The notes under the pieces are model-generated. The model was not told the origin of the DNA. It did not search any database and saw nothing but the letters and a program-made list of their open reading frames with translations. From Evernia prunastri (Eukaryota; Ascomycota; Lecanoromycetes; Lecanorales; Parmeliaceae): a DNA stretch of 64,000 bases. A program made the translations under genes and the position numbers. Positions 12,122 through 23,432 of this stretch are shown here, one piece after another. Position 1 is the stretch's first letter. Every line of letters begins with the position of its first letter. The DNA is taken from assembly GCA_003184365.1 (NCBI GenBank), contig NKYR01000005.1:124001-188000 (forward strand). Direction: 5' to 3'.

Positions 12122-13537
12122 CTAGTCAAATAGAGCTTGGAATTGTGTATAGATCTTGGACAAGGGAGGTCTATATTCCGGATCAATGGTCAGCATTTCC
12201 GAGATGCATTCAATGGCCCGTCCTCGATCGCTGTGGGGTACTTTCAAGTGCAAAGACCTCAACCAAGTTCGTACTTCGACCATGTTGTTATGGAATGAAG
12301 CATCTGGCCCAGAATTTGGGTAACGGTGTGAGTTTGGCCCATTTTGTCTGCACAACTTGAATCTCGACACCCCACCAGAACCAAACCCATAGATCGCTAG
12401 GGTAGCTATCTCACTGAACACACAGCCAAGAGACCATACATCAACTCCCCTGCCGAATCTGTTTTTCGGCGATTCAGTAACGTAATATTCTGGTGGACTG
12501 TAACTGTATGTGCCGCCATGGTAGTCTGTTTTCGTGTCATCCCGCGATTTGAGACCCGAAAGCCCGAAATCTACTATCTGTAAAATCGCATCTTTGATGA
12601 TTATATTGGCAGGTTTGATGTCGTGATGATTTATGGCCACGTCGAGTGTGTTATGGAGGTAGTCTAGAGCAGAAGCGAGGTGACGCAGAGATCCCCACAG
12701 GATGGATTGGACTGCCTCCTCCGAATCCCCGAATGACGGCGGTGCCTGCGCCATTTGGAATACTTGGTCGAGGCTGGAGTCGCCGCACGACTCAAGAATG
12801 AAGTAGTCCCCGCCCATTGTATAGATGGCGAAGAGCTCGATGATGTGTCTGTGATGAAGACGAGCAGCCAGTAGGTGCTTCAAAGTAGTGGACTCGCGCC
12901 GAAAGGCATCATTCAAAGCCCATACGTCACTCTCCGGTATCCCGTGCAACCTGATTCGCTTACATGCGACGACGTTGCCAGTGAAGGTAGAAGGTGGCTC
13001 TAAACTGCTGGCAGAAATTTGCATATATCCTGGGTGGATGCAAACCTTGTCAACCTCCTTGCCCAAAGATTCTTCACTCACGAAGGGAAGGACGCTCCCC
13101 TCAGGTAGGTCGTAGTCGACACCTTGAGTGAAGACTTGAGCTAGGACTTGCCACTGAGTCCTGAGAATGCAGTCTGTATCAGAAAGGCCATGAGGGAAAT
13201 TAGAACAATCAGTGAACGGAAGGCAATGATCGTCAATGCCTTGCTTCAGCAACTCAAAGACATAATGTTCCTTCTGACACAAGACGAGGACAGCAAAGAC
13301 TTTTATGGCCGAGGAAGTAATCATATTGAGAAATGTCTGGTCGCTAGACGCATGGACCCTCTCTTGTACTCTCTTATTCGCCCACCCACCCTTGAAACAG
13401 ATGCTTAAGTGATGATTGACACTAGTAGGCGTTATGAGCGACTTGATGCTCTCATCAGGAAGAAATTTCTCCCCCAACACATTAGAGACGCCTGCCGAGC
13501 TCAGGATCTTCGGGAGCGCCGATTGCTGGGTAGGCAT
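12122..13537 (-). CDS. Protein kinase with intact catalytic motifs
   Basis: The open frame runs upstream to 13726 through non-ATG codons. The first ATG is at 13537-13535 and gives 471 residues. The kinase domain has VVACKRI (Lys193), HHDIKPAN (304-311), VDFGLS (Asp323), SPPEYY for the APE region and DVWSLGCVFSE. All residues needed for phosphotransfer are visible, unlike the adjacent pseudokinase. The first about 180 residues are a helical leader with LPKIL and DESIKSLI segments, as seen in many Pezizomycotina-specific kinases of unknown substrate. No intron is needed. Its place beside an NLR-like gene, a kinase-ankyrin gene and a pseudokinase suggests a signalling role in the same locus. Confidence 0.8.
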   Translation of the reverse strand: MPTQQSALPKILSSAGVSNVLGEKFLPDESIKSLITPTSVNHHLSICFKGGWANKRVQERVHASSDQTFLNMITSSAIKVFAVLVLCQKEHYVFELLKQGIDDHCLPFTDCSNFPHGLSDTDCILRTQWQVLAQVFTQGVDYDLPEGSVLPFVSEESLGKEVDKVCIHPGYMQISASSLEPPSTFTGNVVACKRIRLHGIPESDVWALNDAFRRESTTLKHLLAARLHHRHIIELFAIYTMGGDYFILESCGDSSLDQVFQMAQAPPSFGDSEEAVQSILWGSLRHLASALDYLHNTLDVAINHHDIKPANIIIKDAILQIVDFGLSGLKSRDDTKTDYHGGTYSYSPPEYYVTESPKNRFGRGVDVWSLGCVFSEIATLAIYGFGSGGVSRFKLCRQNGPNSHRYPNSGPDASFHNNMVEVRTWLRSLHLKVPHSDRGRAIECISEMLTIDPEYRPPLSKIYTQFQALFD

Positions 13538-14245
13538 ATTTGGGAGGGGGGGGGGAAGATGTCTTCTGTCGTTTGTGGGCTGTGTAGAGGAGAAGGGTGT
13601 CCCGCCGCTGCCAATTGCCAGTCCTGACCGCAGAGTACAGACAAGACGCCGAGCTGCGGGAGTTCTGGGAAAGTCAAAAGAATGGGTAGGGTTGGAGGGT
13701 GGGATATTCGTCAGTGTACGTTGCAAGCCAACGAGGTCGGGATGGGCAAGAAAGGGAATTCGAGAACCTTTCTAGCTGAATTACAGCTGAATAACATTGA
13801 TGGCCAAGCTCAGTGTTGCTGAGGACCAGAATTGAGAGATGACGCAAACCAGACAAGCCAGTCAAATAGTGGACTTATGAGAGACAGAAATGGGGGCTGT
13901 AGAGCACCCACTGAAAATGAAAGCCCCAATTTTGCCAAACTGAGAGCCTTCCTGCGCGCCGTGCCATTTTGCTTGGTGGATTGGAGGCTATTTAGACGAT
14001 ACTACAACAAGCGTGCTTTCCACGTTTCCTATAAGGTAAATTTACATTTGGCTTCACGCCTGAGCTGCCATCAAGCCTTCCAGCTTCAATTGTAACTCCT
14101 TACATTTGCTCCGGCGCTGGAGGTATATCCTACTCACAGCCTATCTATCATTACATAACCCCTCTCACCTCCGCAACCCGTTAGCCGACACCCAAAACAC
14201 AGCGCCCTACCATCCACGCCTTCTCCTCACCCTCCTACCAAGGAA
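13538..14245. other. Divergent promoter region, nothing else recognised
   Basis: This lies between the start of the minus-strand kinase and the start of the bL28m locus on the plus strand. There is a short G run at about 13547-13555. No RNA gene or conserved coding sequence is visible. Confidence 0.4.
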
Positions 14246-15317
14246 ATGAGCAACCACCCAACCACAATGATCCTTCCCCAACCCCTCTCTCTCCGCTCCC
14301 TCCGCCCCTTCTCCACCACCCTCCCCGCCCCCGCCCCCGCTACATCAAATACCTACCCCCCTACTGCTACGGCCCCGCCCAAAACTACATGCAATCCGAC
14401 TCGGGCCTCTACGGCGGCGCGACCCCCCAACTCGGCAACAGAATGTTCGACAAAAACGCGCACAAGTTGCGAGGCGAGTGATGGCCCAATATTCACAACA
14501 AGCGGCTCTGAAGCGACGGGCTGAGGCGGTTCGTACAGGTTAAGATGCAAGCGCGAGCGCTGCGGACGATGGATAAGTGCGGCGGGCTGGACGCGTATTT
14601 GCCGGGGGAGAAGCCGGGGCGGGTGAAGAAGTTGGGGGGGGAGGGGTGGCGATTAAGGTGGTTGGTGATGCGGACGGGGAAGGTGAGGAGGAGGGTGAGA
14701 GGGGAAAGGGAGGCGGTGGGGTTGTTGTTCACGACGGCTGGGCAGGAGAGGAAAGTGGAGACGTTGAGAGGATATGTTGAGAGGGCGAGCGGGGAGGTTG
14801 CTAGGCGGATTGGAGGCACCGAAACGGATTCAGAGGGGCTCGAGGAAGCTGAAGGGGAAGAGCTGGGGTACGAGGAAGACTTCGTCGATCTTCCATCATC
14901 GTCAAAAACCACAGCGCTAGAGGACAACATCAATCGTACCACCCAAGCCGTCGAAGCCGAAATCGCGGCCGAAGCCTTAGGTCGAAGCTCTCAAGGCCAC
15001 AAAACAGACGTTGCTTTTAAAGAATCAGCGCTGATAGCAGAAGTGGCTCGGATAGTGGAAGTCGACATGGAGGAAGAGGAGGGAGAGAAGACAGGAAGGT
15101 TGTATGTGGCCATGGAGAGGCTGATAAGTGCTAGTGAGGAGCTTGAGAGGGTGAAGCCCGAGGGTGCGGCTGCGGAGAAGAAGGGGATGGAGTGGGAAAA
15201 GGAGGCGGAGGGGGGGGGTTTTTGGATAAGATCAAGGGGCTTTTGGGAGGCGATGATGGTACGAATAGAGCAGGGAAGGAGCCGGAAAGCTATCTGCGTA
15301 TAGCAGAACGACGATAA
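14246..15317 (+). pseudogene. mrpl24: Mitochondrial ribosomal protein bL28m (MRPL24-like), disrupted
   Basis: The conserved bL28m core is clear: ALRTMDKCGGLDAYLPGEKP and GWRLRWLVM, with GLYGGATPQLGN before it. As written, the gene is broken. A plausible mitochondrial targeting leader starts at ATG 14246 or 14267 but is in a different frame from the core, with the shift near the C-rich run at 14320-14340. Two in-frame TGA codons stand exactly where bL28 proteins have tryptophan (14479-14481 and 14509-14511). A further frame change near a run of about nine G (15210-15218) would restore a more natural tail ending at 15317. Downstream of ATG 14545 the frame stays open for 252 codons. The homopolymer shifts could be sequencing errors, but the two TGA codons cannot be explained that way. 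The alternatives are a recent pseudogene or a read error in an essential gene. Confidence 0.7.
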
Positions 15318-15648
15318 GGCATCCCAGACTGCATTGTAATGTCTGCTGCATTGAGCTGTGGTAGATTCGAAAGGCCTGGCTTTAGCCTTGATCAAGTCTG
15401 GCCTGATATCTTGCTTGATGGAATTTACATACAAAAAAGTGCTCCCGTAATAAGCGCTTTGAGACCACTCTAGCTCGCCATGAACATTCCACTGAGTACT
15501 CGTCCGCCACTATAGAAAAGGATCAATTCCTCGAAGCAGACCGATGGGGCTTCCTAGTGCTGTATCGCACGGAGAACACTGCTATTGAGTCAGTACCGGT
15601 ACTACTCGGACGACAGATGACCCCCTACTTACTGCAGTTTTTGCAAGT
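15318..15648. other. Intergenic, nothing recognised
   Basis: A short spacer between the bL28m locus and the decayed hydrolase. It may contain lost upstream sequence of the hydrolase, but no motif can be read. Confidence 0.3.
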
Positions 15649-16322
15649 ATCGTCGCAGTTACTGGGCTGAACGGGCATCCTCTGTATTCCTGGACCTCCA
15701 AACAGGGAGTTTGCCGCGCGAGGTTCCAGACTTAGCTGTTTTCACGTACGGGTTCCCAACTGCAACCCCGGTCACTTCTCTGGCTCAAGACCTCATCGTC
15801 ACGCTTGACGAGTCACGGATGACGCGGTCTTCATTATGAGGTACCCATCGTTTTCATCACACATGGCACTCGTGGGCTTATTGTGAAGGAGGAAAGCCGT
15901 GGCGTACAAAGTCCTTACCAACACTCGATCTCTGCTATTCTTTGGCGTCCCCCGCCGTGGCTTGCCGGGAAACTTTCGGATCGTATGTCCAAGGCACGGC
16001 AGGAACCTTCCGAGCCATGGGACTTGCTTCAACCTTGTACCAAGGGTATAGTAGAAATCTCGTGCCTACCGTAGATGAAGTCAGTCGATTGCTCGAGGCC
16101 TTTGCTCCCATGAGCGATTTCTTTGAGATGTTCACCTCTTCCAACTCAATTCGGTCGAAGACCGATCGATTAATTGACCCCATGACGTACTATCTGGGAC
16201 TTCCAAACGAACGTGTCATACACATATCAACTCGACCTATCAAGACATGGTGAGGTTCTCCAGCCCCAACGCAGACTTGATGAAAGTAATCGGCGCCATA
16301 CGGAGCACAATTATATGTAAGA
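15649..16322 (+). pseudogene. Decayed alpha/beta-hydrolase (NLR-associated lipase-like) fragment
   Basis: Motifs of the fungal serine-hydrolase family that often forms the N-terminal domain of NLR-like proteins can be read in order, but in changing frames. They are VAVTGLNGHPLYSWTS (about 15652), LPREVPDLAVFTYGF (about 15710), VPIVFITHGTRGLIVK (about 15843), LLFFGVPRRGL (about 15937) and a tail with LGLPNERVIHI followed by STYQDMVRFSS (about 16195-16270). The nucleophile elbow, normally H-S-L-G-G, now reads HGTRG, so the catalytic serine is missing. At least three frame changes separate the blocks. The gene is dead. No NACHT domain follows it here. Confidence 0.75.
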
Positions 16323-16915
16323 CTAGGTCATACGCTGCAAACTCGCGAGTAGAAGGCAGAACACCAGCATTTCTATCTTGAGCAATACATCCCATCAAAC
16401 ACGAGTATATAGCAACCGTTATGCACAGACGCACGTTCCAAATCCTTCATCTTTAGATGAGAATCGGCCGAAGACTCTCCTATTGCCTTTCTAGTCGCGT
16501 ACATGTTTTGTGATCAGATCAGGATTCATCCGTTCCTTTCTATCAGACACCTATTCTGTTTCAGATGGGACGGAGATTTTCTGGGGAGGGTTCATAATGG
16601 TTGTCGTTGTCTTTTGGCATGGCGTCTGAATTTTATCTGTGTGTGGTCTTTGCTATTTTACATTCTCTAGGTATATGCAGGGAGGTAATTGTATCAATCC
16701 GATCAACTCTGGACTCAGTGAGTGAGGCCAAAGGCCCCTAAGGAGTTACCGAGCGAGGTTACTATGAGTAGTCGAACTAAAAAGAGCTATTCAATTCTCC
16801 AACATGTCAGAAACAAAAGCATCTGAACACTCTAATCCTCCAATCAACCAATCTCTCAAGCATGAAAAGCCCCCGATCCAACCCCGCGCCACCTCCGCTC
16901 AGTTTCCCCGGACCC
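16323..16915. other. Intergenic, 3' of chitinase and decayed hydrolase
   Basis: No gene is recognised. It presumably includes the 3' UTR of the minus-strand chitinase. Confidence 0.35.
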
Positions 16916-19900
16916 TCACGTCAAAGTACAGATCGAAAAAGGCGCCCACGTCTCATCCCCCCCATCGCACCCCGTCCTCCCGCTCGTATCCTTCACGCAC
17001 GCCCCCACAGCGTTCCCACCGCAAGCCAAGCTCCCCACCTCCGTAGCCGACGCCTGGCTAAAGACGCAGCCGGAGAAGCCACCGCCGTCGAACGGGCCTT
17101 CCGAGACTGGATACGCGACCTCGTTGGCGCCGAACGCCTTCGGGTCCTCGTAGACGGGTTTGTCGTTGCAAGGGTTATAAGTGGTTCCCTGGGGGTCCGT
17201 GAAGACGTTCCAATTGCTGCTGCACGATGCGCCGGATCCCGACAAGGCGCCGCCGTCGGGCTCGCAGGTGACGAAGTACCCGATGTTGAAGATCTGGGGT
17301 GGCGCGGGCGGTGGCGTTGGGGACGCAGACGGCGGCGGCGGAGGAGGAGTGGTCGAGGAGCCGGTTGGGACGCAGTTGGGCAGGGTGGTGCATTCGCCGT
17401 TGTTGACGTCGACGACGGTGCAGACTTGGCAGTTGCTGGTGACGACGCTGGGTGAGGCCGACGCGGTCGGGTTGATGGTCTGTGCGGGCAGCGCCGTGAA
17501 GACACAACTGCCCGTTGATGAGGGTTCGGGGTAGTTGAGGCTCCCTTCGCAGATGCAGTAGGCGGAATTGATACCGAGATCGGGATCCTGGTCTTGGAGA
17601 TAGCACGATGGCGTCGCGGTTGGAGCCGGGGTGGGTGTACTTGGAGGCGGAGTGATGGTAGGCGAAGCGGTGCTTGAGGTGTCGGGATCCGTGTCCGAGT
17701 AGACGCCGTCTGTGCCTTCGTCCTCGGTGGGGTCATCTGTGGAGCACGCTTCGACGCCGGTAGTTGTAGCACTCGCTGTGACATCGCAGCCTATGACGAG
17801 AGATGAGCTTGTCGTCGTGCAGCTCGAAGAGTCGGAGTTGGTGGATGTACAAGACACCCAGTATTCGGTGACGGTCGACGACTCCGAGCATGATGTAGGC
17901 GATTCTGAAGGCTCAGGGGAAGGTCCAGGTTCGGGGCTCGGAGAGCCTTCGGGATCTGGGTCGTCCGGGTCAAAGAACCCCAACCCGGGCCCGGAAATGC
18001 AATCCACGAGGCAAGGAAGATGACAGAAGAGCCCCGAGCACTTGCTCCCACACCCAATCTTGCAGGAGCCTTTTGGAGTTCCGGATCTATGGGCAATAGG
18101 CGGATGGTCTTGCGGCCCTGGCGACGTAGTCGAGTAAGGAAAAGGGGGCGGGGTGACAGTGCGTGTCTGAGGAGGATGGGTGACCCCACTCTGACTCCAT
18201 GGATTACGATCATCTGTAATGGTGAATGGAGGTGGCGAGATACTGCTCGTAATGTAGATCAGCGAGGAGCTTACGCCACTGCTAATGTTGACATTCCATA
18301 GATCAATCCGGTCTGTCGTAATCGGAGGTATTGTGAGTGTTGTGGTCTCTGTTATTCTATCATAGCCAGTCGAAGTTGACACGTTTCCGTTCTCGAGCGT
18401 CGTTACCTGAGATGTTGGCCATGCGACTTCGAGAGAAGTCGTGAACAGCGGAAAGGTAATGGTAGTTGTGGATGACAATGTCAAGGGCGGCAATATGTAC
18501 ACGCATGGTGGTATGCAGTAGATGGTTGGGTCTGCGCTTGACCATACTCCAGGATCAATCCAAACATCGCCGGAAGGTCCTGAATCATTAGTCGAATTGT
18601 CGCAAGGGCCAGAAATGCAGCTGCTTCCGCAGAAGTCTTCCGTGGCGCCACAAAAGCCTGCAGAAGAACAGCATGCTCCTCCAGACCAAGAGCCGCAGAT
18701 TGAGTCTTCGAATGTTGGCCCACAGGTCCCATCAGTGGATTCGGCCCCCTGGAGACAAGGGCCTGACTGGCAGCCATTACCACAAAATGCTGGACCGCTA
18801 CCGCAATAGCCCGAGGATGAGCAGCACTGTAGCAATGAGTCAGCACATCTATTGACGTAGTAGAAGCCAATCCCAATTTCTTACCCCTCCAGCAGGGAAG
18901 TCCCCGCAAATAGTCCCTCCGTTCTTAGGCCCGCATGACCCATCAGTCGTTACAGGTGCGTCGCCATTGGGATCGTTAGCGTCGCTAGAGATCATCAGTC
19001 CTTTGAGGGTTTCAGAGATCGAGGATCAGCTGTGATCGCTACTGACCTTCCAGTACCCGAATCGAAGTCAACACTCCATACCATAGTGCCTCCGAAGCAA
19101 TAGCCGCTCGCCCACTTCTTCTTCATAGCTATTGTCTCTGAGTCGTCGTATCCAATCCATTGGTCTTCCCAGGTGATTTGCTTCATCATGGACTCTTGCA
19201 AAAGTTCTGGAGTAAGGCTTTTGTCTGTAATATAGGATTCGATCTCAGTAAGAGATAGGACGCCGGCGAAATTTGTGCAAGGACCCGGAAGACTAGGTCC
19301 ACTGAATTGGCATCCCAATTGGTTGCAACTAGGGTCGGCTAACGTGTAGCCACGACCATACAGAGCAAGCCCGAAGTTTATCTTTGCAGGCTCCAAGGCA
19401 TCAAAACACAACGGCAGAGTGTCGTTATAGATTTCTCGAATATCTGTTTGCCCACGTACGATCGAACCTAAAGTCTTAACATCTGCATCCCAGAAGCCGT
19501 GCAAGTCGTAGGCCATGAAGCCAAAGAAGTCAACGTAAGGCTCCATAGCTTTTGCGTCAAAGCCTCTCAGATACCAATAGTCGGGTGCGAGGGTTATACT
19601 CAGACCATACTGATCACCGAATGCCGCTCGCATCTCTTGGACGAGAGAAACATAATTCTCTGTGTCTGCTGCGTTTCCGCCTCGCTCGGGGGTTGCCGGG
19701 TACTCCCCTTGATGATTTCGGGAGTCAGCATTTCTCTTCTGGGACCAACCAGGAGTCCTGAAACAAGTCCCGAGAGTATTTGACTCCTACGACTTGTCTT
19801 ACAACTCAAAATGCAATATGGATCAGGAAGAAATGGCTTGGAAAACATGACTCACAATCAAGGTCGACGCCTTGGAAGCCGTATTGAGCCATGAAGCTCT

Positions 19901-21179
19901 TCAGACTAGAGATGAATGCAGCGCGGTTTCCCGGTGTCGATGCCAAGTCACTCCTGTTTTAAAGTTAGGATCTACTCTATAACAGCAAAGTGCACGCGAA
20001 GTGATCTCACCATGTGGTACGTGTAGCTCCAGGGTCACTGAAGTCGAAGCCGCCAATTGCTATCCAGGTCTTGAGCGACGATGTTTGAAGCTTATTGAAT
20101 TCAGTATAACGGTCTTCGTCCCCAGGATTAGCCACAACGATGGCAAAGTCGTAGGATCGATCTCGGCAAAGGCAAAGTACAAATGGGTCAGACCAGTTGT
20201 GACGATTTGGCTGGGGGCAATGCGGTTACAGAGACGATCATTCGTGTTCGAGGATTGATAGTAACCGATTGATCGACCATTCGCAGAGGCCGCGGCAGGA
20301 TCGCACGTTGGTGGAGGTATGATCTCACAAAGTCCGAAACCAACTTGGCAAGGCGCTAAACCGTTCGGATCAGGGTCGCCACAATGTAGTTCATCCGTCT
20401 GTGACAAGTGTTAGTACTCGGAAACATGGCCATGTGCGGGCATTCATGGAGCTATGTTTGAAGGGAGGCGATATCTTACACCACACCATCCATAATGAGA
20501 GCAGCAGAGATTCATGCCACACTTGAGGTTCCCGCCCTCACTGTATTTACCGCACATGGCTGTGGAGTTGCAATTTGAGATGCAATTGTCCGTGCCGCAA
20601 TAGTCAGGTCCGTAGCCACATTGGCCCCCTTTGCTGCAGCAACTACAAAAATTATTAATCCATTATTCTCAAGTATGGGAAACGGTGTAGTTGTTTACCT
20701 CTCGTCTGGACATGGTTGATCAGCAGAACAAGGCTCTGCATCTCTCTTGACCAAAGACGTGATCATTGCTGGAGTGGTCTCATGGTTCAGGAAGATGTCG
20801 GCTGATCGGGCAGTCACCCCCACAGAGGTATCGTTTCCAGCAGCAGCAGTAGAATTAAGAAAAGGAGCCCCCAAAGTATTAGTGAAATTGACGTGTCCGT
20901 TGACCGCAGCTAAGATGAGCTCTCTTGAAACCTCAATGATGGGAAAGGGGGGCGCAAGTTCAATGTTCTGATGTACCGATGGATGGTAATCTATGGAACC
21001 ATGAGCACGAGAAAGTTGGTTGAAAATCAGTGAGACTCACCATTGCTCGGTCTGGTCAGGTTCGAAGTGATTTCCAAATTTTGAGCAAAAATGCTCGTCC
21101 CAAATGGCAGAGAGATCAAAGACACAATACAGATAGCAGAGAACTTCAACATCCAGGAGCCCATGATAGTTGCAACCAT
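16916..21179 (-). CDS. Secreted GH18 chitinase with CBM18 modules (subgroup C-like), one apparent frameshift
   Basis: Eight exons are placed: 21179-21041, 20990-20699, 20642-20480, 20398-20011, 19953-19856, 19707-19057, 19000-18885 and 18826-16916. The product is about 1,252 residues. It has a signal peptide (about 1-31), two Cys-rich CBM18 chitin-binding modules (about 142-205), a GH18 domain (about 230-577, motif GVDLDWEYP with catalytic Glu), two more CBM18 modules, and a long Ser/Thr/Pro-rich region ending in a Cys-containing tail. Chitin hydrolysis outside the cell or in the wall is expected. Similar fungal proteins are often labelled killer-toxin-like chitinases. No LysM domain is evident. 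One T appears to be missing in exon 4 near 20147, between LTHLYFAFAEIDPTT and the next in-frame block. The exon total is also one base short of a multiple of three. This is either a sequencing error or an early inactivating mutation. The exon 6/7 donor (GTACTG) is the least certain join. Confidence 0.8.
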
Positions 21180-23432
21180 TACAAAGTTCTCAACCTGATG
21201 ACAAGGACGTCTTGGTGATGACTGAAGAGCCTGTTGGGAACGTTTGCAGGAGCGCTCAGTCCCACAATCCTGATGCCTTTGGAAAGTATGAAGCAGGAAC
21301 GAGGATTGGAGTGAGCATTTTGACCGCGACCCAAAATCGGATAGGTAAGATAGGTAAGATGTTAACTTTAGGGGAGTGTCACTCCAAGATGGAGTGTTAA
21401 AATGTGGATAGTCATGCAAAGACACTAGCTTGCCCGCGGGAACCTGCAGCAGCGTTTCATGGAAATTAAACACACTCTGGTCATGTGAATCTCTATGATC
21501 GCGAGAGCTCTCCGATTGGCGTGAGTCAGCAAAGCAGTGGTATCTCCTCTCGCATGACTTGCACACTTTAGTGTCTCTGCTAATCACGGCAAAAGCTTTC
21601 GACTTCTCCTGGAGATTAAGGGAAGATCGCTCACGTCGTGTACCTCGAGAGTAATTTCCTTCAAGCCCTTACGGATAGCGTATCGGAGGAACAATGAAGC
21701 TGAAGCGCGTGGGGAAGACAAAGACATCTTCGCGCTTCATCAGTACAATGGATTTTGGAGTCCATCGAACTGCAACGATATTAAAATATGCCCATGCAGC
21801 ACAACCTACAATGGCGCGTCTCTTTCTGGGCCGCCTCTCAACCTTTATTGGCCCTGCAGCATGAAGGCTCCTGTCACTAAGATTGCAATCCCATTTGGTA
21901 CCACAGCGGCATCACACCTAAGCTTACCTGAGAGAACCCCTCTATTGCCGTTCACTAGTGTCAAGAGGCACGATGTGACACTTACTTGGTAAGCTGGTCT
22001 AAAGTTGGCGCCCATATTCCGAATGTCTTACTATCCCTATTCAGACACCGGCACTCTTAGTCCGTTGGATCCCGCTAACCACAGCTCCACAATATGGACG
22101 CCGCTAAGATGCAGAGTCTTATTCGACTCGCCAGGCTCAATGGATCCAGTACGGCAGCCATGTATATGACTGTACGCTAACCAGCCAAGCGATTTCGTAA
22201 AAGAACTACATTACCTCCCCAATCGGCCACGTGTGGCCCTGGGACGCACAACTATTACTTTCTTTCCCCATGATTGGCTTCGCCGCTCAAGGATTGTGTC
22301 GAAGGAGCACGCACTGACTTCAAAATGGTCGGAATTCCCGAAAGCACTCCTGAAAGTCAGGGCAGTGACTGGAATGTCCACAATTTCACCGACAAAGCGA
22401 TAACTCCAGACGGCTGGTGCCCAGTATTCGAGCACCTGTACATTCTCAAGGTAGCCAGAACCACTTCTGATACGCTAGTCAAGAACTTGAGTGTAGCAAT
22501 TGCGAGTGGAACGATCTAGTGATATTCCTTTCACCTTCTTGTGATCTACAATTCGTCATAAATTGTGTCCAGGTTGACCCATCGACTGAATACGATCGTC
22601 TGGTTTCAAAATGCGGTGTTTAGCCTCCTTCAAGTTCAGGCGCGATTCGACCGGGGCCCGAGAATCGCCTTTGGGCGTTGACGGCCTGGGAGGCCGCTAT
22701 TGAGGGTTCTGGGTTGTCGTTTTTTCTCGCTTTATTCTCCGAATAGCTCCGGTGGCGAGGTAGGGATGAACTTATAACCTTTGAGGTTCGATCGGCGATT
22801 CGCTGAAGGCTGGGCAAGCTCGATAGGGAATCGAACAGCTCTCTATCTCGGGGAGCTGCGAAGAGGGACCCTCGAGGCGGCTTGTGGCTCCTGCTCGCGC
22901 TCGCATGCGATCTTGGGTGATGGCTCAGACCCATGTTCGGTGCGGTGGTGGTACGGTAACTGGCAATGTAGGTTGTAGATAGAGTCCGTCAGATTGGCAT
23001 CGCTTGTAAGAGCAGGATGGTTATTGCCAGAGGGCTTGGTACCGCGTAAGAGAGTATCTCACCCTTCGGAAAATAGATCCGAGAAGCAATGTCCTCCACC
23101 TATCCATCGAAATGTCATTATCGCAGAGCGATCAGATGACAGAAGGATAGTATGAACATTAGTGAATCAGTGCGAATGGAAAGACTTTCGGCTCCACGCG
23201 TAGATTTAATGAGCGGAGATATTCTATTCGGGTTCAAGCACGAAAGATACTTGCACTCCCATGGGGCTATCAAACACTGGTGCCTTCGAAAAGCTTGCTT
23301 ATGCAACCTCCTCCGTTTCAATCATTGACAGCAGCCGGAGCAGAATAGTCTCGACTTATATCTTGTGCCTTTCTTTTCAAGATCAGACCTCCTTCCTCCT
23401 TGGACATAAAGTATAACGTGACTTCTCAAATG
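21180..23432. other. Long gene-free stretch
   Basis: About 2.25 kb between the chitinase start and the 3' end of the lectin-like gene. Only short open frames without family resemblance occur. I see no RNA gene, repeat array or transposon ends. Confidence 0.4.

Noticed and set aside
14479..14511. Repeat-induced point mutation (RIP) as cause of the two TGA codons
   Set aside because: The changes are at the third base of TGG, not in the CpA context favoured by RIP, and the gene stays GC-rich.
16993..17784. 263-residue Ser/Pro/Arg-rich frame
   Set aside because: Shadow of the low-complexity Ser/Thr/Pro region of the chitinase.
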